In this document: in pieces, positions 34,954-43,453 of the stretch
How positions within the stretch are numbered: the first letter of the stretch is position 1
How the letters are laid out: the number at the start of each line of letters is the position of its first letter
Assembly (NCBI RefSeq): GCF_026559675.1
Contig: NZ_CP092891.1
Span: forward strand, 3,348,001-3,412,000
Length of the DNA stretch: 64,000 nt
Origin: Microbacterium oxydans
GTDB lineage: Bacteria > Actinomycetota > Actinomycetes > Actinomycetales > Microbacteriaceae
Reading direction: 5' to 3'
The notes under the pieces: model-generated
Told to the model about the DNA's origin: nothing
Seen by the model: the letters and a program-made list of their open reading frames with translations, nothing else
The model's database searches: none
Program-made: the position numbers and the translations under genes

Positions 34954-36407
34954 GCCGCACCCCCGAGTTCGAACCGCTCGGCCCGCAGCGCCCGCGCGAC
35001 GTCGATGTCGTGGGTGATGGTCACGATCGCGGATCCCTCGTCGCGGAGGGCCGCGAGCATCGCGACGAGCTCGGCCCAGGTGCGGGCGTCCTGCCCGAAC
35101 GTGGGCTCGTCCAGCACCAGCATGCGCGGCCTGGTCGCGATCGCGGCGGCGACCGTGAGCCGGCGCTTCTCACCCCCGGAGAGCGTGTACGGGTTGGCGG
35201 CGGCGAGGTAGTCGAGGCGCAGTCGGGCGAGAAGCTCGTCGCTGCGGACGGCGATCTCCTCCTCGGTCATGCCGAGCGCGCGCGGGCCGACGGCCAGCTC
35301 GTCGCGGACGGTCTTGGCGAGCAGCTGGTGCTCGGGCTCCTGGAAGACCATGCCGATGCGCGTCAGCAGGTCTTTCGACGCCCAGCGGATCGGCGACGCG
35401 TCGGCGCCGTCCGCCAGCCGAGCGGATGCCGTCAGCGCTCCGCCGGCGGGCGGGAGAAGACCGGCGAGGGTCAGCCCGAGCGTGGACTTGCCCGCTCCGT
35501 TCGGCCCCGTGATCGCGAGCACCTGCCCGGCGTGCATGTCGAGGTCGATGCCGGTGGCGACCGGACGCCCCTTGACGCGGGCGACGGCCAGGCCGCGCGC
35601 CGAGAGCAGGGCATCCCCGGGGGCCGACCGCGGAGGAGGGGGCGTGGCCGGCGCATGCCCGGGCACCCAGACACCGTCCGCGGCGAGTCGCGCCCCCTGC
35701 GCACCGAGAACCTCTGCGGGCGCTCCGTCGGCGATCACTCCTCCTGCCCCGATCACGATCACACGGGTGATGAGCGGCAGCCAGACCTCGAGTCGGTGCT
35801 CCACGACGATGAGCGTCGCCGGCCGCGCCTGCAGCATCCGCTCCACCGCGTCGCGGACCTCGATCACCCCGGCGGGATCGAGGTTCGCGGTCGGCTCGTC
35901 GAGCAGGACGAGTCCCGGACGCATCGCCAGCATCCCGGCGAGCGCCAGCCGCTGCTTCTGGCCGCCGGACAGCGCCTTGGTCGGGTGGTCGAGCGGCACG
36001 TCGAGCCCGACCGCCTCCAACGCCGACTCCACGCGCGGCCAGATCTCCGCCCGGGGCACGCCGAGGTTCTCGCAGCCGAACGCCACGTCATCCCCTGCAC
36101 GCGCCAGGATGACCTGCGAGTCGGGGTCCTGCAGCACGAGCCCGGCACGGCCGCGGGTGGCGACGGCGGGAGCACCGTCGACGAGCAGGTCGCCGGTGCT
36201 CTCGCCCTCCTCCTCGCCGCCGAGCACGCCCGCGAGGCCGTGCAGCAGGGTGGACTTGCCGGCACCGGACGCGCCGAGCACCAGCACGCGCTCCCCCGGC
36301 TCGATGCGGAAGGAGACGTCGCGCAGCGCCCAGGCGAGACGACTCGCGTGCCTCCACCCCCAGCCGCGTGCCTCGACGGCGGCGGGAACGGCCCCGTCCG
36401 CCGCCAT
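34950..36407 (-). CDS. ykoD: ECF transporter dual ATP-binding protein (YkoD type)
   Basis: 485 residues with two ABC ATPase domains in one chain. Domain 1 has Walker A GASGAGKST, signature LSGGQKQRL and Walker B LVLLDEPTANLDP. Domain 2 has GPNGAGKST, LSGGEKRRL and MLVLDEPTFGQD. This fused arrangement is typical of YkoD. ATG 36407 overlaps the YkoE stop (TGATG). The two domains join YkoC to power uptake by the S component. Confidence 0.93.
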   Translation of the reverse strand: MAADGAVPAAVEARGWGWRHASRLAWALRDVSFRIEPGERVLVLGASGAGKSTLLHGLAGVLGGEEEGESTGDLLVDGAPAVATRGRAGLVLQDPDSQVILARAGDDVAFGCENLGVPRAEIWPRVESALEAVGLDVPLDHPTKALSGGQKQRLALAGMLAMRPGLVLLDEPTANLDPAGVIEVRDAVERMLQARPATLIVVEHRLEVWLPLITRVIVIGAGGVIADGAPAEVLGAQGARLAADGVWVPGHAPATPPPPRSAPGDALLSARGLAVARVKGRPVATGIDLDMHAGQVLAITGPNGAGKSTLGLTLAGLLPPAGGALTASARLADGADASPIRWASKDLLTRIGMVFQEPEHQLLAKTVRDELAVGPRALGMTEEEIAVRSDELLARLRLDYLAAANPYTLSGGEKRRLTVAAAIATRPRMLVLDEPTFGQDARTWAELVAMLAALRDEGSAIVTITHDIDVARALRAERFELGGAA

Positions 36408-37051
36408 CAGACGCGGACGCGCGCCTCGCGCCCGGAGCCGAACCGGTCGAGGGCTCCGGTCGCGGCGATGCCTCGCGCCAGCACCCAGGACAGGGCTCCG
36501 GCGATGACGGCTCCGGAGATGACCGTGCTGATCAGGTAGATGGTCGTGAAGGCGGGACCGGAGCCGGCGTACCAGAGCACGAGGTTGTTGATCCCGCCGG
36601 CGAGGGCGGCGCCCGCGCCCGCGAGGATCGCCACGGGCAGCGACCAGCGACGGTAGAAGAAGAGCAGGAAGATCAGTTCGGCGCCGAGGCCCTGCACGAG
36701 GCCGGCCTCGAGCGTGAGGAAGCCACCCCACTGGTTGCCGATGAGCGCGGAGACGACGGCCGCGAGCAGCTCGACGTAGATCGCCGCGCCGGCCTTGCGG
36801 ATGATGAGCCCGCCGAGCACGCCGGCGAAGAGCCACGGACCGTCGAGGAGACCCTGGACGCCGGGCAGCAGCGGCTCCAGCAGCGCCTTCGGCCCGAGGT
36901 AGCCGACGTTCCAGGCCAGGAAGATCAGGCCGGCGGCGACGCCGATGACGCTGGCGACGACGATGTCGACGATGCGCCAGCGCAGGAAGCTCCTGGCCGG
37001 GGCAGGTGCCTGCGTCTTCGCGGATGCGGACGTGGATGTGGACGTGCTCAT
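36407..37051 (-). CDS. ykoE: ECF transporter S component, YkoE family (HMP/thiamine)
   Basis: 214 residues. A ~25-residue Ser/Thr/Ala-rich N-terminus is followed by about five or six membrane segments with the conserved NQWGGFLTLEAGLVQGLGAE region (split at the Leu) of YkoE substrate-binding subunits. ATG 37051 lies 5 nt after GGGAGGAG; an in-frame ATG at 37075 is inside the riboswitch and is rejected. Expression is probably shut off by thiamine pyrophosphate. Confidence 0.92.
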   Translation of the reverse strand: MSTSTSTSASAKTQAPAPARSFLRWRIVDIVVASVIGVAAGLIFLAWNVGYLGPKALLEPLLPGVQGLLDGPWLFAGVLGGLIIRKAGAAIYVELLAAVVSALIGNQWGGFLTLEAGLVQGLGAELIFLLFFYRRWSLPVAILAGAGAALAGGINNLVLWYAGSGPAFTTIYLISTVISGAVIAGALSWVLARGIAATGALDRFGSGREARVRV

Positions 37052-37060
37052 CTGAACTCC

Positions 37061-37145
37061 TCCCTGCGCTGGCATGACCCAGATCAGGTTCGACGGTCGA
37101 AGCGCGATTCGCTCCCTCTCAGCCCGGCTCGCCGGACTCCCGTGG
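37061..37145 (-). promoter_or_regulatory. TPP (THI-box) riboswitch
   Basis: On the minus strand the conserved blocks occur in order: CACGGGAGTCC, GGGCTGAGAGGGAG, then GAACCTGATCTGGGTCATG and CCAGCGCAGGGA. These are the GCUGAGA and CCUGAUCUGG...AUGCCAGCGnAGGGA hallmarks of the thiamine pyrophosphate aptamer. It ends 10 nt before ykoE. The Shine-Dalgarno GGAGGAG directly abuts the aptamer 3' end, suggesting control of translation initiation. Confidence 0.97.
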
Positions 37146-37222
37146 TTGTGCTGACGATCCTACCCGCTGGCGACACCCCGCGCCCCCGGGGCTCCGCGCC
37201 GCGGAACGCTCCAGGGATTCGG

Positions 37223-37228
37223 TACCGT
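37223..37228 (+). promoter_or_regulatory. -10 element TACCGT of a leaderless promoter
   Basis: Ends 6 nt before the GTG at 37235. Confidence 0.5.
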
Positions 37229-37234
37229 AAGCGA

Positions 37235-39061
37235 GTGACCGCAACAGATCCCGCCGACGAGGCGACGGGCGTCGTCAGCGACGACAGCTCTCCGGCCGGT
37301 GTCCCCTCCGGCCCCGACGAGAGCCTCCCGGTCGCACCGGATGCCGCGGACCCCGCTCACGGCAGCACCTCGTTCGCGGCCGATCGGCTGTTCGCGGGCG
37401 ACGCGCTGCCGCCCGATGCCTCCGTCGCTCCCGCGATCCCCGTCGACGCGGCCGTGCTCGATGCCCTGTTCACCGGGGACAAGGGGGCCGGCTCCGAGCC
37501 CGTCCTCTCGCCCGAGCCCGCCCTCACGCCCGAGGCCGTCCTCTCACCCGAACCGGGCCTCACGCCCGAGCCGGCGGTCCCGACCGACCCCACGCCTCCG
37601 CTGACCAAGCCGCCGTTCGTCCCTTCGGGGCGCCGCACCCGGGAGACCTCTCCCGAGGATGCGGATGCGGATGCGCTGGTGGATGCGGCCGCCCCGCAGT
37701 GGGCGGATGAGGAGACCACCGCGACCGCGCTGACCTGGGTCGATGCCGCGGAGGTCGCCGCGCACTCCCCGCTCGCGACCCTCGACGAGACGGCCGAGGT
37801 CGAGAAGGGCGGCGGCCTCCTGCGCGGCGCACAGCTGCGACCGGCGATCCTCCGTCCGGGGATCCTGGTGCCGCTGGCCACCCTCGTCGGCCTCGTCGCC
37901 GCATACGCCGGCACGACGCTGCTCTGGCCGCTGCACGAGGTCCCTCCGGCCGTGGAGTCCGTCGCGTTCGAGCCCGTCGCCGCGCCCGCGGCCGCCGTCA
38001 CGTGGCCCACCTCGGGCAGCGGAGCGGTCGGCATCGCGGGCATGAGCACCAGCGCATCCGGCACCGCTCCGGTGAGCATCGCGAGCATCACCAAGGTCGT
38101 CAGCGCCCTGATGGTGCTCGACCGGATGCCCCTCGCGCCCGGCCAGCAGGGACCCGAGTTCTCCTTCACCTACTGGGACAGCGTCAAGTACTGGGACTAC
38201 CGGCGCAGCGACCAGTCCGCCCTCGACGTCCCCGTCGACGGCGTGCTGACCGAGTACCAGATGCTGCAGGGCACCCTTCTGGGCTCGGCGAACAACTACA
38301 TCGACCGCCTGGCCTCCGAGATCTGGGGCTCCGACGAGGAGTTCGCTCGCGCCGCCGAGGTCTGGCTGCGCGAGCGCGGCCTCAGCGGCATCACGGTGGT
38401 GACGCCGTCCGGCTTCGACGAGCGCAACGTCGCCACGCCCGCCGCCCTGATCGCCCTCGGCGAGAAGGCGATGCAGAACCCCGTGTTCGCGGAGATCGTC
38501 GGCACGAAGTCGGTCGACCTCCCCGGCGCGGGCACCGTCGTGAACACCAACGGCATGCTCGCCGACCCGGGCGTCGTCGGCATCAAGACCGGCACGCTCG
38601 TCGGCTGGAACCTCCTCACCGCGAAGGACGTCACGATCGGTGACACGACGGTGAAGCTGTACGCCGCCGCGCTGAACCAGGCGGACGACAAGGCGCGCCT
38701 GGCCCTCACCCGCTCCCTGTTCGCTCAGGCCGAGGCGGAGCTGGAGGCGCAGGCACCGGCCGTCCCCCAGGGCACGGTCGTCGGCCGGGTCACCACGCTG
38801 TGGGGCGAGAAGGTCGACGTCGTCGCCGACGCCGACGCCGACGTGGTGCTGTGGAACGGCGCGCTCCCCACGTCGACCGCCGCCTTCGATCTCGGCGACG
38901 AGCGCGACCAGGACGGCACGGTCGGCACGCTGACCACGGTCGGCCCGATCAACACGACCTCGACGCCGCTGGTCCTCGCGGAAGACGTGGCCGACCCGAG
39001 CCCGTGGTGGCGGCTGACCCACCCGCTGGAGCTCCTCGGCATCACGACCGAGAAGCCCTGA
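37235..39061 (+). CDS. D-alanyl-D-alanine carboxypeptidase-like protein with long acidic N-terminus
   Basis: 608 residues, much longer than typical PBP5-like enzymes. Residues 1-~205 are acidic, Pro-rich and without a fold signature, with a 12-residue duplication (VLSPEPALTPEA/VLSPEPGLTPEP, 90-113). One membrane helix follows at about 209-231. The extracytoplasmic serine-peptidase domain has SITK (Ser284, Lys287), SAN (351-353) and KTG (451-453), so the catalytic set is complete. It would trim peptidoglycan stem peptides. The cytoplasmic region may recruit partners. GTG start with a leaderless -10. Confidence 0.85.
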   Translation: MTATDPADEATGVVSDDSSPAGVPSGPDESLPVAPDAADPAHGSTSFAADRLFAGDALPPDASVAPAIPVDAAVLDALFTGDKGAGSEPVLSPEPALTPEAVLSPEPGLTPEPAVPTDPTPPLTKPPFVPSGRRTRETSPEDADADALVDAAAPQWADEETTATALTWVDAAEVAAHSPLATLDETAEVEKGGGLLRGAQLRPAILRPGILVPLATLVGLVAAYAGTTLLWPLHEVPPAVESVAFEPVAAPAAAVTWPTSGSGAVGIAGMSTSASGTAPVSIASITKVVSALMVLDRMPLAPGQQGPEFSFTYWDSVKYWDYRRSDQSALDVPVDGVLTEYQMLQGTLLGSANNYIDRLASEIWGSDEEFARAAEVWLRERGLSGITVVTPSGFDERNVATPAALIALGEKAMQNPVFAEIVGTKSVDLPGAGTVVNTNGMLADPGVVGIKTGTLVGWNLLTAKDVTIGDTTVKLYAAALNQADDKARLALTRSLFAQAEAELEAQAPAVPQGTVVGRVTTLWGEKVDVVADADADVVLWNGALPTSTAAFDLGDERDQDGTVGTLTTVGPINTTSTPLVLAEDVADPSPWWRLTHPLELLGITTEKP

Positions 39062-39071
39062 CCGCTTCACC

Positions 39072-39128
39072 GACGCCTGGCGCTGCCCTCGACGCGTGGC
39101 ACTACCGCCGACGCGTGGCACTACCACC
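39072..39128. repeat. 19-bp tandem repeat, three copies
   Basis: GACGCGTGGCACTACCGCC (39091-39109) and GACGCGTGGCACTACCACC (39110-39128) differ by one base. A degenerate copy GACGCCTGGCGCTGCCCTC precedes them at 39072-39090. The array lies between convergent genes. Confidence 0.85.
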
Positions 39129-39151
39129 GCCGCAGCACTGCCGCCGCAGCA

Positions 39152-39187
39152 CGACGCCCCACCCCGGATGACCGGAGTGGGGCGTCG
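39152..39187. terminator. Bidirectional terminator hairpin
   Basis: CGACGCCCCAC (39152-39162) pairs perfectly with GTGGGGCGTCG (39177-39187), with a further CCGG/CCGG pairing in the loop. It lies between the carboxypeptidase-like gene and the ABC exporter. Confidence 0.8.
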
Positions 39188-39199
39188 GCGTCTCGCTGA

Positions 39200-41461
39200 T
39201 CAGGCGCGGGGGCCGGAGCCGTCCGCTCCGTCCTCGAGCAGCGACTGAGCGGCGGCGGTCTCGGCAGCCGGGACGTTCGCCCCGACCGAGGCTCCGGCCA
39301 CCGCGGCGGCCGACTCGGAACGCGCGCTCTCGCCCTCGCCCGCCTCGCCGGTCACGACCACGGGCGCGGACCCGGTGAGCGCGTCCTCGGCGTCGATGTC
39401 GGTCGCCGCCTGCTCGAACTGCGACTGGTACAGCCGCCAGTAGGCGCCCTGCGCGGCGATGAGCTCGTCGTGCGTGCCCTTCTCCACGATGTCGCCGTGC
39501 TCCATCACGAGGATGAGGTCGGCGTCGCGGATGGTCGACAGGCGGTGCGCGATCACGAACGACGTGCGTCCCTCGCGGAGCGCGGCCATCGCGTGCTGCA
39601 GCAGCAGCTCGGTGCGGGTGTCGACCGCCGACGTGGCCTCATCGAGGATGAGGATCGACGGCTGCGCGACGAACGCCCGGGCGATGGTGATGAGCTGACG
39701 CTCACCCGCCGACACGTTCGCGGCGTCCTCGTCGAGCACCGTGTCGTAACCCTCGGGGAGGGCGTGAACGAAGCGGTCGACGTAGGTCGCCTTCGCGGCG
39801 GCGAGAACCTCTTCGTCGGTCGCGGTGGAGCGGCCGTAGCGGATGTTCTCGCGGATGCTGCCGGCGAACAGCCACGGGTCCTGGAGCACCATGCCGGTGC
39901 GGGATCGCAGCTCGTCGCGGGTCACCTCGGCGATGTCCTGACCATCGAGCATGATCCATCCGCCGCTGAGCTCGTAGAAACGCATGATCAGGTTGACCAG
40001 CGTCGTCTTGCCCGCGCCGGTCGGACCGACGATCGCGACCGTCTGCCCCGGCTCCACCCGGAACGACAGGTCCTTGATCAGCGGGCGATCCGGCGTGTAC
40101 GAGAACGCGACGTTCTCGAACTCGATGACGCCCTTGCCCTCCACGAGCTCGGGAGCATCGGCGTCGTCGGCCTCCTGCTCATCCGCGTCGAGCAGCTGGA
40201 ACACCCGCTCGGCGGATGCCGTGCCGGACTGCACGACGGCGGCCATGCCACCCAGCTCGGACAGCGGCTGCGTGAACTGCTGCGAGTACTGGATGAACGC
40301 CTGCACGTCACCGAGACGGAGCTGGCCGTTCGCGACCATCAGACCACCGAGCACCGCGATGCCCACGTAGCTGAGGTTTCCGACGAACATCATGGCGGGC
40401 ATGATGATGCCGGACAGGAACTGCGCCTTGAAGCTCGCCTGGAACAGCTCCTCGTTCTCGGCCTGGAACTTGTCCAGCGCATCCTTCTCGCGCCCGAAGA
40501 CCTTCACCAGCGCGTGGCCGGAGAACGCCTCCTCGACGCGGGCGTTCAGTCGGCCGACCTTGCGCCACTGCGTGCCGAACGCCTTCTGCGAGCGGGGTCC
40601 GATCACGCCGAAGATGATGCCCATCAGCGGCAGGGTGACGAGGGCGACGAGCGCGAGCTGCCAGGAGATCGAGAACATCATCACGAGCACGCCGATCACG
40701 GTGAGCACCGAGGTCAGCGCGCCGGAGAGCGACTGCTGCATCGTCTGCGTGATGTTGTCGATGTCGTTCGTGACGCGTGAGATCAGCTCACCGCGCTGCA
40801 CCTTGTCGAAGTACGCGAGCGGCAGGCGGTTGATCTTCGCCTCGACCGATTCGCGCAGTCGCCACATGGTGCGCACCATGATCACGTTGATGACGTAGCC
40901 CTGGATCCACGTGAGGAACGCCGCCGCCACGTAGATCCCGAGGACCGCGGCGATGACCAGCCGCAGCGCGTCGAAGTCGACGCCCTGGCCGACGGTGAAG
41001 TCGCCGAGCGCGCCGACCTGGTTCGCGTAGTCGTCCTGGCCACCCGCGCGCAGCGCCTCGATGACGGTGTCCTGCGGCGTGCCGGCCGGGAAGCCGGGGA
41101 GGCCGTCGGTCGACTGACCGAGCTGGATCGAGATGAACCCCTTGTAGACGAGGTTCGTCGCCTCGGCGAGTACCTTGGGCGCCGCGACCGTGAGGACCAC
41201 GCCGATGGCGCCGAGGATCGACACGAAGACGAACCAGAGGGCCGACGGCTTCAGCAGTCCGATCATGCGCGCGAAGCTCGGACCGAAGTTGTCGGCCTTG
41301 CCCGGTGCCACGCTGTCCCAGTCGCCGGAGTTCTGACGGGCCTGCTCCGCGAGCTCGGCCTCGTACTTCTCCTCGGCGGTCAGCTCGACCTCGGCCACTG
41401 CTGCTCCTGCCTTGCCACGGCCACGCTTGATCTTGCCCTGTTCGTTGCTCTGCTCGCTCAT
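39200..41461 (-). CDS. ABC exporter half-transporter (membrane plus ATPase), second subunit
   Basis: 753 residues. A charged ~60-residue N-terminus precedes six membrane segments, with a long extracytoplasmic insert between TM1 and TM2 (about residues 105-165). The nucleotide domain has Walker A GPTGAGKTT, signature VSAGERQLI and Walker B ILILDEATSAVD. A ~70-residue Ala/Glu-rich tail follows. The signature reads SAGER instead of SGGQ, as in known heterodimeric exporters. It overlaps the partner gene by 4 nt. The substrate is unknown; drugs or lipids are likely. Confidence 0.88.
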   Translation of the reverse strand: MSEQSNEQGKIKRGRGKAGAAVAEVELTAEEKYEAELAEQARQNSGDWDSVAPGKADNFGPSFARMIGLLKPSALWFVFVSILGAIGVVLTVAAPKVLAEATNLVYKGFISIQLGQSTDGLPGFPAGTPQDTVIEALRAGGQDDYANQVGALGDFTVGQGVDFDALRLVIAAVLGIYVAAAFLTWIQGYVINVIMVRTMWRLRESVEAKINRLPLAYFDKVQRGELISRVTNDIDNITQTMQQSLSGALTSVLTVIGVLVMMFSISWQLALVALVTLPLMGIIFGVIGPRSQKAFGTQWRKVGRLNARVEEAFSGHALVKVFGREKDALDKFQAENEELFQASFKAQFLSGIIMPAMMFVGNLSYVGIAVLGGLMVANGQLRLGDVQAFIQYSQQFTQPLSELGGMAAVVQSGTASAERVFQLLDADEQEADDADAPELVEGKGVIEFENVAFSYTPDRPLIKDLSFRVEPGQTVAIVGPTGAGKTTLVNLIMRFYELSGGWIMLDGQDIAEVTRDELRSRTGMVLQDPWLFAGSIRENIRYGRSTATDEEVLAAAKATYVDRFVHALPEGYDTVLDEDAANVSAGERQLITIARAFVAQPSILILDEATSAVDTRTELLLQHAMAALREGRTSFVIAHRLSTIRDADLILVMEHGDIVEKGTHDELIAAQGAYWRLYQSQFEQAATDIDAEDALTGSAPVVVTGEAGEGESARSESAAAVAGASVGANVPAAETAAAQSLLEDGADGSGPRA

Positions 41462-43185
41462 GCGTCCACCCCCAGCTGCGATTCGACGATCTCGCGGTAG
41501 GTGTCGCTCGTCTCGAGCAACTCCTCGTGCGTGCCGACGCCGACCATCGTGCCGCCGTCGAGGACGACGATGCGGTCGGCATCCGTGATGGTCGAGATGC
41601 GCTGCGCGACCACGATCTTCGTCACGTGCGGCAGCTCCCGCCACAGTGCCTGGCGCAGACGGGCGTCCGTCGTCAGGTCGAGGGCCGAGAACGAGTCGTC
41701 GAAGACGAGGATCTTCGGCTGGTGCACGATCGCACGGGCGATGGCGAGACGCTGGCGCTGACCGCCGGACACGTTCGTACCGCCCTGCGCGATCCGCGAC
41801 TCGAGGCCGTCGGGCATCTCCTCGACGAAGTCGCGACCCTGCGCGATGTCGAGCGCGTGCCAGAGCTCTTCGTCGGTGGCGTCCTCGCGGCCGTAGCGCA
41901 GGTTCGACGCGACGGTGCCGGTGAAGAGGAACGGGCGCTGCGGCACGAGGCCGATGCTGTCCCACAGCGACTCGACGTCGGCCTCGCGCACATCGGTGCC
42001 GCCGACGTGCACGGAGCCGCCGGAGACGTCGAAGAGGCGCGGGATGAGCGAGATGAGCGTGGTCTTGCCCGATCCGGTGGATCCGACGATCGCGACCGTC
42101 TCGCCCGGCTGTGCGCCGAAGCTGATGCCGGTGAGCACCGGGGAGTCGGCTCCGGGGTAGGTGAACTCGACGTCGTCGAGCGCCACGGATCCGGGGACCG
42201 GGAACTCGGTGACGCCGTTCTCGGGCCGCACCAGGGTGGACTCGGAGTCGAGCACCTCGCCGATGCGCTCGGCCGAGACCGCGGCGCGCGGGATCATCAT
42301 CGCCATGAAGCTCGCCATGATGACGCCGCCCATGATCTGGCCGATGTACTGCATGAAGGCGAAGAGCGTGCCGACCTGCACCGAGCCGTTGTTGACCTCG
42401 ATGCCGCCGAACCAGATCACGGAGACGACCGTGACGTTGAGGATGAGCATGAACAGCGGGAACAGCAGCACGAACAGCGAGCCGACCTTGCGACCGACGA
42501 CCATGATGTCGGTGTTGGCACCGCGGAAGCGCTCCTCCTCGATGCGCTCGCGCACGAAGGCGCGCACGACGCGGACGCCGGTGAGCTGCTCGCGCATGAT
42601 GCGGTTCACGTTGTCGAGCTTGCCCTGGTAGCTGCGGAACAGCGGCACCATGCGCCCGATCACGAGGGCGGCGAGGATCAGCAGCAGCGGCACCGACACC
42701 GCGATCAGCCAGCTGAGGGTCACCTCGGTTCGCACGGCGAAGATGATGCCGCCGATGGCGAGCAGCGGCGCGGTGACGAGCATGGTGGCGCCCATCATCG
42801 CGAGCATCTGCACCTGCTGCACGTCGTTGGTGTTGCGGGTGATGAGCGAGCCGGCGCCGAATTGCGACACCTCACGCTCGGAGAAGCCGCTGACCTTGCC
42901 GAACACATCGGCGCGGATGTCGCGGCCTGCGCCCATCGCGGCGCGCGCAGCGAAGTAGGTCGCGGTGACCGAGGCGATGATCTGCCCCAGCGACACCGCC
43001 AGCATGAACAGGCCGGTGCCCCAGATGTAGCCGGTGTCACCGCGCGCGATGCCGTTGTTGATGATGTCGGCGTTGAGGCTCGGGAGATAGAGAGTACCGG
43101 CGACGCTGGCGAGCTGGAAGACCAGCACGGCGAGCAGCAGCCATCGATATCGAGACAGATAGCGGACGAGGATTTTTCCCAGCAC
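41458..43185 (-). CDS. ABC exporter half-transporter, first subunit
   Basis: 575 residues with six membrane segments. Walker A GSTGSGKTT, signature VSGGQRQRL and Walker B ILVFDDSFSALD are present. The catalytic position after Walker B is Asp instead of Glu (DDS), marking a degenerate site typical of the asymmetric partner of a heterodimeric exporter. GTG 43185 begins the first recognisable segment, but its Shine-Dalgarno is weak and the frame is open for 60 more codons upstream. It is translationally coupled to the second subunit (ATGA). Confidence 0.88.
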   Translation of the reverse strand: MLGKILVRYLSRYRWLLLAVLVFQLASVAGTLYLPSLNADIINNGIARGDTGYIWGTGLFMLAVSLGQIIASVTATYFAARAAMGAGRDIRADVFGKVSGFSEREVSQFGAGSLITRNTNDVQQVQMLAMMGATMLVTAPLLAIGGIIFAVRTEVTLSWLIAVSVPLLLILAALVIGRMVPLFRSYQGKLDNVNRIMREQLTGVRVVRAFVRERIEEERFRGANTDIMVVGRKVGSLFVLLFPLFMLILNVTVVSVIWFGGIEVNNGSVQVGTLFAFMQYIGQIMGGVIMASFMAMMIPRAAVSAERIGEVLDSESTLVRPENGVTEFPVPGSVALDDVEFTYPGADSPVLTGISFGAQPGETVAIVGSTGSGKTTLISLIPRLFDVSGGSVHVGGTDVREADVESLWDSIGLVPQRPFLFTGTVASNLRYGREDATDEELWHALDIAQGRDFVEEMPDGLESRIAQGGTNVSGGQRQRLAIARAIVHQPKILVFDDSFSALDLTTDARLRQALWRELPHVTKIVVAQRISTITDADRIVVLDGGTMVGVGTHEELLETSDTYREIVESQLGVDA

Positions 43186-43306
43186 AGGCGGACTTTCTAG
43201 GAAGGATGGAACGGCGGATTTCTCGGCAGACGGATGCCGACCGACAATCGGCCACAAGAAAGAGTGCCACGAACCGCGGACATTCGTATCCCCCTCAGGG
43301 AGGACC

Positions 43307-43321
43307 TTCGCTGACAGCGAA
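43307..43321. other. Hairpin in the 269-bp gap upstream of the ABC exporter
   Basis: TTCGCT-GAC-AGCGAA forms a tight 6-bp hairpin in the gap 43186-43453. A second small hairpin (GCCGA/TCGGC) lies at 43236-43252. The gap is less GC-rich than its surroundings and probably carries divergent promoters, but no confident minus-strand promoter is seen. Confidence 0.3.
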
Positions 43322-43405
43322 CCGCTTCCCGCCGCGACCAGCGCTTTCTGCACACGGGCGAACAACGGGACGACGCTCGCGGCTGCCCCCTCTTGTATTT
43401 ACGAC

Positions 43406-43438
43406 TTGACACAACTTGTGATAGACATGCGGTACAAA
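43406..43438 (+). promoter_or_regulatory. Operator palindrome CACAACTTGTG with a nearby TTGACA
   Basis: TTGACA (43406-43411) overlaps the perfect 11-bp palindrome CACAA-C-TTGTG (43410-43420). A TACAAA hexamer lies at 43433-43438, too far (21 nt) for a standard -10 pair. It is a probable binding site for the downstream YtrA-type regulator. Confidence 0.5.
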
Positions 43439-43453
43439 CAGAACGGACACCGC

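Noticed and set aside
37052..37075. Upstream in-frame ATG as the start of ykoE
   Set aside because: It lies within the 3' part of the TPP aptamer. The ATG at 37051 has the Shine-Dalgarno.
41527..43200. 557-codon plus-strand open frame opposite the ABC exporter
   Set aside because: Composition (Arg, Asp, His, Gly) is that of antisense to an ABC protein; Walker motifs read on the minus strand.
43406..43438. TTGACA and TACAAA as a standard sigma-A promoter of the membrane-protein gene
   Set aside because: The spacer would be 21 nt, too long. The TTGACA overlaps an operator palindrome; the true promoter remains unclear.
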